Assembly: GCF_013181195.1 (NCBI RefSeq)
Contig: NZ_SMZP01000002.1
Span: 788,522 to 852,521 of the forward strand
Direction: 5' to 3'
DNA: 64,000 nt
Origin: Caulobacter sp. RHG1
GTDB lineage: Bacteria > Pseudomonadota > Alphaproteobacteria > Caulobacterales > Caulobacteraceae
A program made the translations under genes and the position numbers. Below are positions 47,990-56,840 of the stretch, in pieces. The notes under the pieces are model-generated. The model saw only the letters and a list, made by a program, of their open reading frames with translations. It had not been told where the DNA came from and searched no databases. The number at the start of each line of letters is the position of its first letter. Position 1 is the stretch's first letter.

Positions 47990-48739
47990 TTAACCGCGAT
48001 CGCGACGACCGCGGTCGCCCCGGTCGGGACGATCGCCGCGCTCACGCCCACCACCTTCGCCGGCCGGGCCGGACTCAGTGGCGAGACGCTTGTCGAGCGC
48101 CATCGGATCGTGCTCCAGCACTTCGCCTTTGAAGATCCAGGTCTTCACGCCGATGATGCCGTAGGTGGTCTTGGCTTCGGCGAAACCGAAGTCAATGTCA
48201 GCGCGCAGGGTGTGCAGCGGCACGCGACCTTCGCGATACCACTCCATGCGAGCGATTTCAGCGCCGCCGAGGCGACCCGAGACGTTGATCCGGATGCCCT
48301 TGGCGCCGAGACGCACGGCCGACTGGATCGAACGCTTCATGGCGCGACGGAAGGCGATACGACGCTCGAGTTGTTGAGCGATCGATTCAGCCACCAGCTG
48401 GGCGTCGGTTTCCGGCTTGCGGATCTCGACGATGTTCAGGTGGACTTCGCCTTCGGTCTGGATCGACAGGTCCTTGCGGAGCTTGTCGATGTCAGCGCCC
48501 TTCTTGCCGATGATGACGCCCGGACGAGCGGCATAGATCGTGATGCGGCACTTCTTGTGCGGACGCTCGATGATGATGCGCGAGACACCAGCTTGGTACA
48601 GGCGCTTCTTCAGGGCGGCGCGGATCGCGAGATCCTGGTGCAGCATCTTGCCGTACTGGGCGCCGTCGGCGAACCAACGGCTGTCCCAGGTGCGGTTCAC
48701 GCCGAGCCGCAGCCCGACCGGATTGACTTTCTGACCCAT
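47990..48739 (-). CDS. rpsC: 30S ribosomal protein S3
   Basis: 249 residues; [13 protein letters not shown] and the KH domain [17 protein letters not shown] are uS3 text. The tail is Gly-, Arg- and Asp-rich ([21 protein letters not shown]), a common extension in this group. The start shares TAATG with the rplV stop. Confidence 0.98.
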   Translation of the reverse strand: MGQKVNPVGLRLGVNRTWDSRWFADGAQYGKMLHQDLAIRAALKKRLYQAGVSRIIIERPHKKCRITIYAARPGVIIGKKGADIDKLRKDLSIQTEGEVHLNIVEIRKPETDAQLVAESIAQQLERRIAFRRAMKRSIQSAVRLGAKGIRINVSGRLGGAEIARMEWYREGRVPLHTLRADIDFGFAEAKTTYGIIGVKTWIFKGEVLEHDPMALDKRLATESGPAGEGGGRERGDRPDRGDRGRRDRG

Positions 48740-49119
48740 TAGGCGGCCTCACCCAGTTCGCGGACCACGATCGTGATCTCGGAGAACGGCTTCTCGACGC
48801 GCGTCGCGCGACCGCGGGCGCGGGGCGAGAAACGCTTCATGATCAGGTTCTTGCCCACATAGGCCTCGGCGACGACCAGCGAGTCGATGTCGAGGTTGTG
48901 GTTGTTCTCGGCGTTCGAAATCGCCGAGTACAGCGCCTTGCGGACGTCCTGGGCGATACGCTTGTGGCTGAACTCGAGCTCGTTGAGAGCGCGTTGGACG
49001 TTCAGGCCACGGATGGACTGAGCGACCAGGTTCAGCTTCCGCGGGCTGGTGCGCAGGGTGCGCACCTTGCACATCGCTTCGGCGGCCGGCAGGCGGCGTT
49101 CTTGCTTCTGCTTGGCCAT
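48739..49119 (-). CDS. rplV: 50S ribosomal protein L22
   Basis: 126 residues; [18 protein letters not shown] and [19 protein letters not shown] are uL22 text. Its long loop lines the exit tunnel. It starts two bases after rpsS. Confidence 0.98.
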   Translation of the reverse strand: MAKQKQERRLPAAEAMCKVRTLRTSPRKLNLVAQSIRGLNVQRALNELEFSHKRIAQDVRKALYSAISNAENNHNLDIDSLVVAEAYVGKNLIMKRFSPRARGRATRVEKPFSEITIVVRELGEAA

Positions 49120-49121
49120 GA

Positions 49122-49400
49122 TTACTTCCTCTTGGCCTTCTTGTCGGCAGCGTGGCCGGGGAAGTTACGCGTGGGCGCAAACTCACCGAACTTCATGCCG
49201 ACCATGTCTTCCGACACGGAGACCGGGACGTGCTTGTGGCCGTTGTGGACGCCGAAGGTCAGGCCGACAAATTGCGGCATGATCGTCGAACGACGCGACC
49301 AGGTCTTGATGACATCCTTGCGGCCCGACGACAGTGCGGCGTCGGCCTTCTTCAGGAGGTACCCGTCGACAAACGGGCCTTTCCAGACGGAGCGTGTCAT
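49122..49400 (-). CDS. rpsS: 30S ribosomal protein S19
   Basis: 92 residues; [18 protein letters not shown] and [28 protein letters not shown] (in parts) are uS19 text. Adjacent to rplB in standard order. Confidence 0.98.
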   Translation of the reverse strand: MTRSVWKGPFVDGYLLKKADAALSSGRKDVIKTWSRRSTIMPQFVGLTFGVHNGHKHVPVSVSEDMVGMKFGEFAPTRNFPGHAADKKAKRK

Positions 49401-49403
49401 GGC

Positions 49404-50243
49404 TTAACGGCCCTTCTTCGCTTTGTGGCGCGAACGGATGATGAATTTATCCGTGGCCTTGTTAACGCGGGTCTTGGCGCCCTTGGTCGGCTTACCAGCC
49501 GGGGTCACCGGGTGACGGCCGCCCGAGGTCCGGCCTTCACCACCACCGTGGGGGTGGTCGACCGGGTTCATGGCGACGCCGCGGACGTGCGGGCGACGGC
49601 CCATATGACGCGAACGACCGGCCTTGCCGAGGTTCTGGTTCATATGGTCGGGGTTCGAAACGGCGCCGACGGTGGCCAGGCACGAGTCGAGCACCATGCG
49701 CAGTTCGCCCGAGTTCAGGCGGATCTGGGCGTAGCCGGCGTCACGACCGACCAGCTGGGCGTAAGCGCCAGCCGAACGGGCGATCTGACCACCCTTGGCG
49801 GGCTTCAGCTCGATGTTGTGGATGATCGTACCGATCGGCAGCGTGCGCAGCGGCGAGGTGTTGCCCGGCTTCACGTCGACCTTTTCAGCGGTGACGACTT
49901 CGTCACCGGCCTTGAGGCGCTGCGGGGCCAGGATGTACGCCAGTTCGCCGTCGGCCTGATACTTGATCAGGGCGATGAACGCGGTGCGGTTGGGGTCGTA
50001 CTCGAGACGAACGACCGTGGCCACGCCTTGCTTGCGACGCTTGAAGTCGACCAGACGGTACAGGCGCTTGGCGCCGCCGCCGCGGAAACGGACCGCGATA
50101 CGGCCATTGCCGCCGCGACCGCCCGACTTGGTCAGACCTTCAACGAGCTTCTTCTCGGGCTTGCCCTTGTGAAGTTCGCTGCGATCGATCAGCACCAGGC
50201 CGCGCTGGCCGGGGCTGGTCGGGTTAAATTGCTTCAAGGCCAT
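49404..50243 (-). CDS. rplB: 50S ribosomal protein L2
   Basis: 279 residues; [17 protein letters not shown] at the start and [18 protein letters not shown], the peptidyl-transferase-associated loop, are uL2 text. Located between rplW and rpsS. Confidence 0.98.
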   Translation of the reverse strand: MALKQFNPTSPGQRGLVLIDRSELHKGKPEKKLVEGLTKSGGRGGNGRIAVRFRGGGAKRLYRLVDFKRRKQGVATVVRLEYDPNRTAFIALIKYQADGELAYILAPQRLKAGDEVVTAEKVDVKPGNTSPLRTLPIGTIIHNIELKPAKGGQIARSAGAYAQLVGRDAGYAQIRLNSGELRMVLDSCLATVGAVSNPDHMNQNLGKAGRSRHMGRRPHVRGVAMNPVDHPHGGGEGRTSGGRHPVTPAGKPTKGAKTRVNKATDKFIIRSRHKAKKGR

Positions 50244-50247
50244 CTGA

Positions 50248-50544
50248 TTAGAGCCCCGTCGTGATGTCGATCGACTGGCCTTCGGCCAGCGTCACGATCG
50301 CTTTCTTGACGTCGTTACGACGCCCGACGATGCCACGGAAGCGCTTGGTCTTGCCCTTGGTGACGATGGTGTTGACCTTCGTAACCTTGACCTTGAACAG
50401 CTCTTCGACGGCGGCGGCGATCTCGTCCTTCGACGCATCGTTGGCCACCTTGAAGACAACCTTGTTCTGCTCCGAGAGCAGAGTCGTCTTTTCGGTGATC
50501 ACCGGCGACAGGATCGTATCGTAGTGGCGAGCGGTGGCGGCCAT
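50248..50544 (-). CDS. rplW: 50S ribosomal protein L23
   Basis: 98 residues; [17 protein letters not shown] and [22 protein letters not shown] (in parts) are uL23 text. Docking site for SRP and trigger factor. The start shares TAATG with the rplD stop. Confidence 0.98.
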   Translation of the reverse strand: MAATARHYDTILSPVITEKTTLLSEQNKVVFKVANDASKDEIAAAVEELFKVKVTKVNTIVTKGKTKRFRGIVGRRNDVKKAIVTLAEGQSIDITTGL

Positions 50545-51182
50545 TAGGCGGCTTCCTTCTCAGCGAAACGGGCCGAGATCGCTTCGACCGCGTCCTTGGT
50601 CAGGACGAGGGTTTGGCGACGCAGCACGTCGTAGACGTTCAGGCCGGCGTTCGGCAGGACATCCACGTTCGGGATGTTGCGGGCCGCGAGCTTGAAGTTC
50701 GCGTCCACTTCCGGACCGGCGATGACCAGGGCGTTCTTCAGACCGATCTTGTCGAAGGTGGCGCGCAGGGCGGCCGTCTTCGCTTCGGTCAGAACGACAC
50801 TGTCCAGGACCACCAGCGAACCGGCCTTGGCCTTCGAAGACAGGGCGTGGCGCAGAGCCATGGCCCGGATCTTCTTCGGCAGGTCGAACGCGTGGCTACG
50901 GACGACAGGGCCGTGGGCCTTGGCGCCGCCGACGAACTGAGCCGCACGGCGCGAACCGTGACGAGCGCCGCCGGTGCCCTTTTGCTTGTACATCTTCTTG
51001 CTCGTACGAGAGACCTCGTTACGAACTTGAATCTTGTGGTTGCCCGAGCGGCGCTTGGCCAGCTGCCAGGTCACGACGCGCTGCAGGATGTCGCCGCGGA
51101 TGTCGTCGATGCCGAAGATGGCGTCGTCGAGATCCACAGAACCGGCCTTCGCGCCGTCAAGCTTGATGACGTCGAGTTTCAT
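50544..51182 (-). CDS. rplD: 50S ribosomal protein L4
   Basis: 212 residues; [27 protein letters not shown] (in parts) is the uL4 loop. The start shares TAATG with the rplC stop. L4 autoregulates the S10 operon in gammaproteobacteria; no such leader is recognised here. Confidence 0.97.
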   Translation of the reverse strand: MKLDVIKLDGAKAGSVDLDDAIFGIDDIRGDILQRVVTWQLAKRRSGNHKIQVRNEVSRTSKKMYKQKGTGGARHGSRRAAQFVGGAKAHGPVVRSHAFDLPKKIRAMALRHALSSKAKAGSLVVLDSVVLTEAKTAALRATFDKIGLKNALVIAGPEVDANFKLAARNIPNVDVLPNAGLNVYDVLRRQTLVLTKDAVEAISARFAEKEAA

Positions 51183-51952
51183 TAGCCTTCGCCCTCTTCG
51201 GTCGTCGCCGCGGGGGCCTCTTCAGCGGGGGTTTCAGCAGCGGCAGCGGCCGGAGCCTCACCAGCCTTGCGGAAGGCGCCCGGACGCGGCAGGTCGGCCG
51301 GAGCGGCCTTCTTCACAGCGTCGCGGATCTTCACGTAGCTGCCTTCGTGGCCCGGGACAGCGCCCTTGACCAGGATCAGGCCGCGTTCGACGTCGACCTT
51401 CCAGACAGTCACGTTCAGCGTGGTGACGGTTTCTTGACCGAGGTGACCAGCCATCTTCTTGCCCGGGAACGTACGACCCGGATCCTGGCGGTTACCGGTC
51501 GAGCCGTGCGAACGGTGCGAGAGCGAAACGCCGTGCGTTGCGCGCAGACCACCGAAGTTCCAGCGCTTCATGGCGCCGGCAAAGCCCTTACCGACGGTCA
51601 CGCCCTGGATGTCGACCTTCTGGCCGGCGACGAAGTGGTCGGCCGTAAACTCGGCGCCAACTTCGATCAGAGCGTTCTCTTCGACGCGGAACTCGGCGAC
51701 GATGCGCTTCGGCTCAACGGCCGCCTTCGCAAAGTGACCGCGCATGGCGTTCGGGGTGTTCTTGGCCTTCTTGGCGCCGGCGCCCAGTTGCAGGGCGGTG
51801 TAACCGTCCTTCTCAACAGTGCGCTGAGCGGTGACCTGGCAACCGTCCAGCGACAGGACGGTGACCGGCACGTGCTGGCCAGCTTCGTCGAAGAAGCGGG
51901 TCATGCCCAGCTTCTTGGCGATCAGACCGGTGCGTTGGGTGGGGAGAGTCAT
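51182..51952 (-). CDS. rplC: 50S ribosomal protein L3
   Basis: 256 residues; [16 protein letters not shown] and [31 protein letters not shown] (in parts) are uL3 text. A C-terminal extension rich in Ala and Glu ([17 protein letters not shown]) exceeds the usual length, as in related genera. Confidence 0.97.
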   Translation of the reverse strand: MTLPTQRTGLIAKKLGMTRFFDEAGQHVPVTVLSLDGCQVTAQRTVEKDGYTALQLGAGAKKAKNTPNAMRGHFAKAAVEPKRIVAEFRVEENALIEVGAEFTADHFVAGQKVDIQGVTVGKGFAGAMKRWNFGGLRATHGVSLSHRSHGSTGNRQDPGRTFPGKKMAGHLGQETVTTLNVTVWKVDVERGLILVKGAVPGHEGSYVKIRDAVKKAAPADLPRPGAFRKAGEAPAAAAAETPAEEAPAATTEEGEG

Positions 51953-51966
51953 AAGAGCGGCCCTCC

Positions 51967-52275
51967 TTACAGCTTGATTTCGACGTCAACGCCGGCCGAC
52001 AGGTCGAGCTTCATCAGCGCGTCCACGGTCTGCGGAGTCGGGTCAACGATGTCGAGAACGCGCTTATGCGTACGGATCTCGAACTGTTCGCGCGACTTCT
52101 TGTCGACGTGCGGCGAACGGTTGACGGTGAATTTTTCGATAAGCGTGGGCAGGGGGATCGGGCCCCGTACCGTCGCACCCGTGCGCTTGGCCGTATTCAC
52201 GATCTCGCGCGTGGAATGATCCAACACGCGGTGATCGAAGGCCTTGAGCCGGATGCGGATGTTCTGACGATCCAT
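51967..52275 (-). CDS. rpsJ: 30S ribosomal protein S10
   Basis: 102 residues from the ATG at 52275 ([19 protein letters not shown]); [33 protein letters not shown] (in parts) is uS10 text. It is the first gene of the S10 block. The gene before it in many bacteria is tuf, but here tuf lies 11.7 kb further upstream. Confidence 0.98.
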   Translation of the reverse strand: MDRQNIRIRLKAFDHRVLDHSTREIVNTAKRTGATVRGPIPLPTLIEKFTVNRSPHVDKKSREQFEIRTHKRVLDIVDPTPQTVDALMKLDLSAGVDVEIKL

Positions 52276-52893
52276 ATCGCTCGGTTTCCTAGTGGGCTGC
52301 GCCCGCGTCTCGAACCATTTCAAAGACCAACCCGAACCCAAAAGAGGGTTCGTACGCAGCGTCCGCAAAACAAAGGTCCTCAGCAGTCGCCTGCCAAGGG
52401 TGATGACCAGATATTGCGCCCCTCTCGAGAGAGGTTGGCGGCGCTATGTCCGGGCGTCTCGCGAACCGCGTTTGAGCCCGAGAGCTCACAGCCGGTCCAA
52501 CAGAGGCGCGCTTGTACGTTCCAGAATCGGTTTCGTCAAGCGCCCTGTCCGGTTCCTCACGCCTTTGCGGGGCGCGACTCGTCGGGCTCGACTTGGATAG
52601 GCGCCCTGCCCCGTCGGCGCAAGACCCGCGAGAACATAACACCGGTCTGCTTTTAAGGATTTAGGACATAATGTGGCAATGAACATGCAAGCACGGGCGC
52701 GATAGTGGAAATTTCCGCCTCCGCAAGTGGCACAAAAATGCATTATTCGACCTGCAAGCGCCGCCGGTGGCCTTGAGGCGCAGGTCGAACCCTCATAGAT
52801 GCCGCTCCTCCCCGACGGACTGGGCGGCCCCTCCCCCCATAACGACCGTCCAGCCAGTCGGAGGAGCCACTGTAAGTAAGGGGATAGACCCAC
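52276..52893. other. 618-bp divergent intergenic region (rpsJ / porin-like gene)
   Basis: This holds the promoters of the S10 operon (minus) and the porin-like gene (plus). A CCTCTCGAGAGAGG palindrome lies at about 52421-52434. On the plus strand TGGCAATGAACATGC (52674-52688) has the GG-N10-GC spacing of a sigma-54 site, with two mismatches to consensus. On the minus strand, A/T-rich DNA at 52645-52690 is the most promoter-like part. No gene is called. Confidence 0.5.
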
Positions 52894-53652
52894 ATGAATA
52901 CGAAGCTTTTCGCCACCGCCGCCCTGATCGCCGCCGCCGTCTCGGCCCCGGCCTTCGCCCAGAACATCGGCTCGGTCGGCGCCGCCGTGAACTACACCGA
53001 CATCAACACCCGCTTCGGCGGTAACGACGGCACCTCGGCCGTTCTCGACGGCTCGGTCGCCATTCCGCTGCAAGGCGCCTGGACCGTGACCGCCAACGGC
53101 GACGTCGCCATCTCGGACAACGACCTGTCGGACGAAACCGTCGCTTCGGGCGCCGTGCACCTGACCACCACGGTCGGCAACGGCTACCGCGTCGGCGCCT
53201 TCACCGCCCTGTCGCGTCCGTCGAACGACACCCTCTGGGCCGTCGGCGCCGAAGCCCAGAAGTACCTGGAAAACGTCACCCTGACGGGCCTGGTCGCCTA
53301 CGGCCAGTCGAACGAATTGGACGCCGACCTGTACGCCGTCCGCGGTGAAGCCCGCTACTTCGTGTCGGACAACTTCCGTCTGAACGCCGGCGCCGGCTGG
53401 TCGCGCATCGACACCAACGTCAACGCCGACCTGTGGGACGTGAACGCCGGTGGCGAATACAAGTTTGCCAACAGCGGCTGGTCGACCTTCGCCAAGTACA
53501 CCCACGCCGAGTCGAAGGACCTGGCCAAGCTGAACTCGGACGCCGTGAAGGTCGGCTTCCGCTACACGTTCGGCGGCAGCCTGAAGGACCGCGACCGCGC
53601 CGGCGCCGACCTGGCCACGGCCAGCGACCTGTTCGCCTTCGGCACGCGCTAA
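52894..53652 (+). CDS. Outer-membrane beta-barrel (porin-like) protein
   Basis: A 252-residue secreted protein. The signal peptide MNTKLFATAALIAAAVSAPAFA is cleaved before QNIG. The rest is made of alternating hydrophobic/polar strands, e.g. AVNYTDINTRFGG, WTVTANGDVAIS, YRVGAFTAL and VKVGFRYTFGG, the last with an aromatic strand end but followed by about 26 more residues. Likely an 8- to 10-strand barrel of the OmpA/porin-like kind with unknown ligand. AAGGGG lies 11 bases before the ATG. Strong codon bias suggests high expression. A hairpin terminator follows it. Confidence 0.85.
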   Translation: MNTKLFATAALIAAAVSAPAFAQNIGSVGAAVNYTDINTRFGGNDGTSAVLDGSVAIPLQGAWTVTANGDVAISDNDLSDETVASGAVHLTTTVGNGYRVGAFTALSRPSNDTLWAVGAEAQKYLENVTLTGLVAYGQSNELDADLYAVRGEARYFVSDNFRLNAGAGWSRIDTNVNADLWDVNAGGEYKFANSGWSTFAKYTHAESKDLAKLNSDAVKVGFRYTFGGSLKDRDRAGADLATASDLFAFGTR

Positions 53653-53696
53653 GACCTGCTCAGGCGTCCTGTCGAACCTTTAGGACGTCCAAGCAA

Positions 53697-53726
53697 GAAG
53701 GCCCCGGGAGCGATCCCGGGGCCTTC
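53697..53726. terminator. Hairpin terminator between convergent genes
   Basis: GAAGGCCCCGGGA (53697-53709) pairs perfectly with TCCCGGGGCCTTC (53714-53726) with the loop GCGA. It lies between the stops of the porin-like gene and the convergent GIN-domain gene and can serve both. The flanking T-tracts are weak in both directions. Confidence 0.85.
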
Positions 53727-53754
53727 ACTTATATATAGAGTGTGCGTGTAGCGC

Positions 53755-54597
53755 TTACTGGCCGATGATGACGTCGCCCGAGCCGGCTACGTGCTTCTTG
53801 ATCGGGCCATTGACCTTGGCGATGCGCACATCGCCCGAGCCGGCCACCGAGACGTCGGCGCTATCGGCCTCGCCATTGAAGCTGACGTCGCCCGAACCCA
53901 TCACATTGACCTCGACCGAACGCGCCCGACCGCCGGCGACGGTGATGTTGCCCGAACCGGCGATGTTGCCTTCCAGCGAACCCGACAGTCGGGCGACAGT
54001 GACATCGCCCGAACCGGCGATCGAGACCTCGACGTCACCGGCGATGGCCTGGGTCTTCACATTGCCTGAACCGGCCAGGCTGATCTCAAGGCTGCCGGCC
54101 GTACCGGTCCGGGTGTCGCCCGAGCCAGCCTGGCTGACCTCGAGCTTGCCCTTGGTGTTGGCGACGGTCCAGCTGCCGCAGCCGGCATTGGCCACGTTGA
54201 CGCTGTCCGAGCGGCCGATGTCGCCGAACACCGCGCCGCCGCCCGCCACGCGGACGTTCAGCGGCGTGCGCACGGCGATCTGCGGGATGTCGTCATAGGC
54301 CACCTCGCCCACGCCGCGCACCTTCACGAAGATCTTGCCGTTGCGCACGTTGCAGCCGTTGATCTTGCTCATGCGGAGGTCGCCGTCGACGATGACCTCG
54401 TCGCCATTGACGCGTACGGTCAGCGGCAGGCTGGCGTTGGAGGTCAAGGTCTCGACCTTGATGTCGGTCCGGTTCTCCGGAATGATCACGACACGCGCCA
54501 CCGCGTCCTTGATCTTCAGGTTCGGCGAGGCCTGAGCCACGCCGGCTGCGGACAGGGCGGCGGCCAGAACGGCCAGGGTGGTCATAGCGCGCATCAT
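53755..54597 (-). CDS. GIN-domain (DUF2807) secreted protein
   Basis: A 280-residue exported protein. The ATG at 54597 has GGGGAG just upstream and gives a signal peptide ending at VAQA. The body is a head GIN (DUF2807) type adhesin-like fold built of repeats: AGSGDT, AGSGNV, AGSGDV, AGSGNI, MGSGDV, AGSGDV, AGSGDV recur about every 19-20 residues (18-20), one turn of a beta-solenoid each. Such proteins are predicted to sit in the envelope; the ligand is unknown. A single Cys pair near residues 85 and 143 could form a disulfide. Confidence 0.87.
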   Translation of the reverse strand: MMRAMTTLAVLAAALSAAGVAQASPNLKIKDAVARVVIIPENRTDIKVETLTSNASLPLTVRVNGDEVIVDGDLRMSKINGCNVRNGKIFVKVRGVGEVAYDDIPQIAVRTPLNVRVAGGGAVFGDIGRSDSVNVANAGCGSWTVANTKGKLEVSQAGSGDTRTGTAGSLEISLAGSGNVKTQAIAGDVEVSIAGSGDVTVARLSGSLEGNIAGSGNITVAGGRARSVEVNVMGSGDVSFNGEADSADVSVAGSGDVRIAKVNGPIKKHVAGSGDVIIGQ

Positions 54598-54698
54598 TTT
54601 GCTCCCCATCGATGCGTGTCGATATTCGATGCGGAAACGGTAGACCCCATGATGGGGTTCAGCGACTTAATTCGAGGTCATGACCCGAAAGTCATGAT

Positions 54699-55616
54699 CT
54701 AGCCCTGCGCGCGTTCGGCCTTCGCTTCAGGGCCCAGTTCGAAGCTGCGCTCGAAGCTCTTGATCCGATCCTCGACGATCGGCATGCGCTTGAGGCCCAG
54801 CGAAGCGCCCCACAGCGCCGCCCGTGCGGCCGCCGGCGTCTTGCTCATCGGCGCAATTGGAGCGCCCCAGCGGCGCAGGACGCCATTGGCATAGTGCGCG
54901 CCATTGATCATGCGCGTGTTCCAGGTCTGGTAGTCGACCGACAGCGAAACGTTGAAGACGCCCTGGTTCTCGATGCGATGCGGCGCATGCAGCGGCCAGG
55001 TCACCGCCTGCCCCGGCTCCAGGTCGAAGACCTTCGCGACGGCGTCCATGTCCCGGCGATACGGCAGGTCCTCGGTCTGCTGGCGAAGCATGATGTTCTC
55101 CATGCCCTGCTGGGGCATGTGCGCCTCGTCCGACGGGTAGATCCAGATCCGCTTGCGGCCGCGCAGGTGGAACAGCACGACGCCAGGGGCGTCGGCATGG
55201 AACGGCACCTTGGCGCCGGGCGCAGACATGATCAGCTGACCGGTCAGCTGGACCGGCCTGAAGCCCGCGACCTGTTCGGAAATGCCCGCAAAAGCCTGGT
55301 GAATGGCCGTGCGAAGTTCAGGGTACCAGGACTCCGCGCCGCGCAGCTGCACCCAGATCCGGCCTTCCTTGACGCCGGCCAGCACGTCCTTGCCCGGCAG
55401 GCGACCTCGCGCGCCGGTGCGCATCGAGGCCTGCCCCTCCGCGTCGAAGTCGAACAGGTTGATGTCGAACAGTTCCGCCGGATAGACGTCCAGCAGTTGC
55501 TCCAGCGCCGCGTCCTCGAACAGACCGGTCCCTAGCAGACCGTGCTCGAACACCATCGGCGTCTTGCCGAAGTCGGCCTTCTGCGCGGGCGACCAGTTTT
55601 GGATCAGAGCGGACAT
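54699..55616 (-). CDS. Cupin/JmjC-like domain protein
   Basis: A 305-residue cytoplasmic protein with a JmjC/cupin_8-like core. VPFHADAPGVVLFHLRGRKRIWIYP (in parts; HxD near 137) and HRIEN near 210 are the likely metal ligands, as in 2-oxoglutarate oxygenases. No signal peptide. The ATG at 55616 has GGAGATC upstream. It is ten bases after the GNAT gene stop, so the two are one operon, which suggests that one modifies the product of the other. Transfer to amino acids or protein residues is possible, not shown. Confidence 0.82.
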   Translation of the reverse strand: MSALIQNWSPAQKADFGKTPMVFEHGLLGTGLFEDAALEQLLDVYPAELFDINLFDFDAEGQASMRTGARGRLPGKDVLAGVKEGRIWVQLRGAESWYPELRTAIHQAFAGISEQVAGFRPVQLTGQLIMSAPGAKVPFHADAPGVVLFHLRGRKRIWIYPSDEAHMPQQGMENIMLRQQTEDLPYRRDMDAVAKVFDLEPGQAVTWPLHAPHRIENQGVFNVSLSVDYQTWNTRMINGAHYANGVLRRWGAPIAPMSKTPAAARAALWGASLGLKRMPIVEDRIKSFERSFELGPEAKAERAQG

Positions 55617-55626
55617 GGCGATCTCC

Positions 55627-56778
55627 TCAATCGGCCAGAAGTGCAAGGCTCAGGCCAAGGCCCAGACCAACGCCTATTCCCGCCCCCAGGCGCGGATAGC
55701 GACGAGCCACGCCGGCCAGAAAGCCGGCTCCGCCTCTCAGCTGGCCGACCAGGCCAGGCTCGCAGGCGACGATGCGATCGAAACGGCGAGCCAGGCGCAT
55801 ACCGCCGAACAGGCGCATGTCACGGCCGCGTGAGGACATACGGCGCTCGACCAGTCCTTCGAACACCACCTCGGCCGGATCGGCGAAGTCGTGCTTGTAG
55901 GCGTCGGCGTCGACGCCGAAATCCACCCGGGTGACGCCGCGCGCCGCCAGGTGTTCCAGCGTGTCCAGGGTCATCAGGCTGCCCGGCGAGTACTTCGCAT
56001 AGGCGCGCTCATAGACCGGGAACCACAAGTGATAGCGGCCGCCCGACAGCAGGCCCAGCTCGGCGGCCACCAACGTTCCGCCCGCCTTCAGGCAGGCCAG
56101 ACGCAGGCCGAAATCCTCGTCCGGCGCCTGGGCCAGTCTCTGGATCAGTTCGCTGGTCCAGCCACAGGCGAACACGTCGTACTGATGGGTGCGACGGCTC
56201 TGCTGGCGCTTGCGCTCCAGCACCCAGCTCACTTCCTCGGGTTTCGGGCGCTCGAACGTCAGGACGACGTGACCGTGATCGCGCTCCAACGCGCGACGAC
56301 GGCGACGCTTGTCCTTGGCGAAGGCCGTGTCCCGACTGGCCATGTAGGCCTCGAAGCCCAGGGACAGGTCGGCGACCATGGCGCGTCGCGGCGACATACC
56401 GGCCAGATCTTCCTCGCCGGCGCGCACCAGACCGCTGAACCGGGCCCGGCGCACACCATCAATCCGCGGCAGCATGGTCGCCACCGCCCAGCCGGGCTCG
56501 GCGATCAAGCCATGGAAATCACTGAGCGGCGCGGCCAGGGGCTGTAGCAGCATGCCCCGCGTCTGGAACGGCAGAAAGCCGCGGATCGCCTCGCCCTCTC
56601 GGACGATGGCCAGGCCGGCGCCTGGCGTGACCTGGGCGGCGATCTCGATGAAACGGAGGTCGAAGTAAGGGCTGGCGAAGACAGGATCGGCCGCACGAAA
56701 GCGACGCCACAGCTCACGCTCGGCGGCTCCCAGCTGCGAGACCTGGACGGTCTCGATGACGACGCCTTCCCGTTGCAC
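55627..56778 (-). CDS. CelD/BcsL-type GNAT acetyltransferase
   Basis: A 383-residue protein of the Acetyltransf_6 (CelD-like) type: a middle GNAT domain from about residue 155 to 300 (VSWVLERKRQQSRRTHQYDVF, LVAAELGLLSGGRYHLWFPVYERAYAKYSPGSLM in parts). A C-terminal hydrophobic segment (AGIGVGLGLGLSLALL) may anchor it in the membrane. Members act on polysaccharides or cell-envelope sugars. It is the first gene of the pair with the cupin protein. Confidence 0.85.
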   Translation of the reverse strand: MQREGVVIETVQVSQLGAAERELWRRFRAADPVFASPYFDLRFIEIAAQVTPGAGLAIVREGEAIRGFLPFQTRGMLLQPLAAPLSDFHGLIAEPGWAVATMLPRIDGVRRARFSGLVRAGEEDLAGMSPRRAMVADLSLGFEAYMASRDTAFAKDKRRRRRALERDHGHVVLTFERPKPEEVSWVLERKRQQSRRTHQYDVFACGWTSELIQRLAQAPDEDFGLRLACLKAGGTLVAAELGLLSGGRYHLWFPVYERAYAKYSPGSLMTLDTLEHLAARGVTRVDFGVDADAYKHDFADPAEVVFEGLVERRMSSRGRDMRLFGGMRLARRFDRIVACEPGLVGQLRGGAGFLAGVARRYPRLGAGIGVGLGLGLSLALLAD

Positions 56779-56840
56779 CCTCGTACCCTCTCCCTCAGGG
56801 GTCGCGGGCCATTAAGCTTGCAGGCTCCTAACAATGCATT

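Noticed and set aside
52735..52760. Sigma-54-like text TGGCACAAAAATGC upstream of the porin-like gene
   Set aside because: The GG and GC are nine, not ten, bases apart, which normally abolishes sigma-54 binding. The better spaced site at 52674 has two consensus mismatches and is also unproven.
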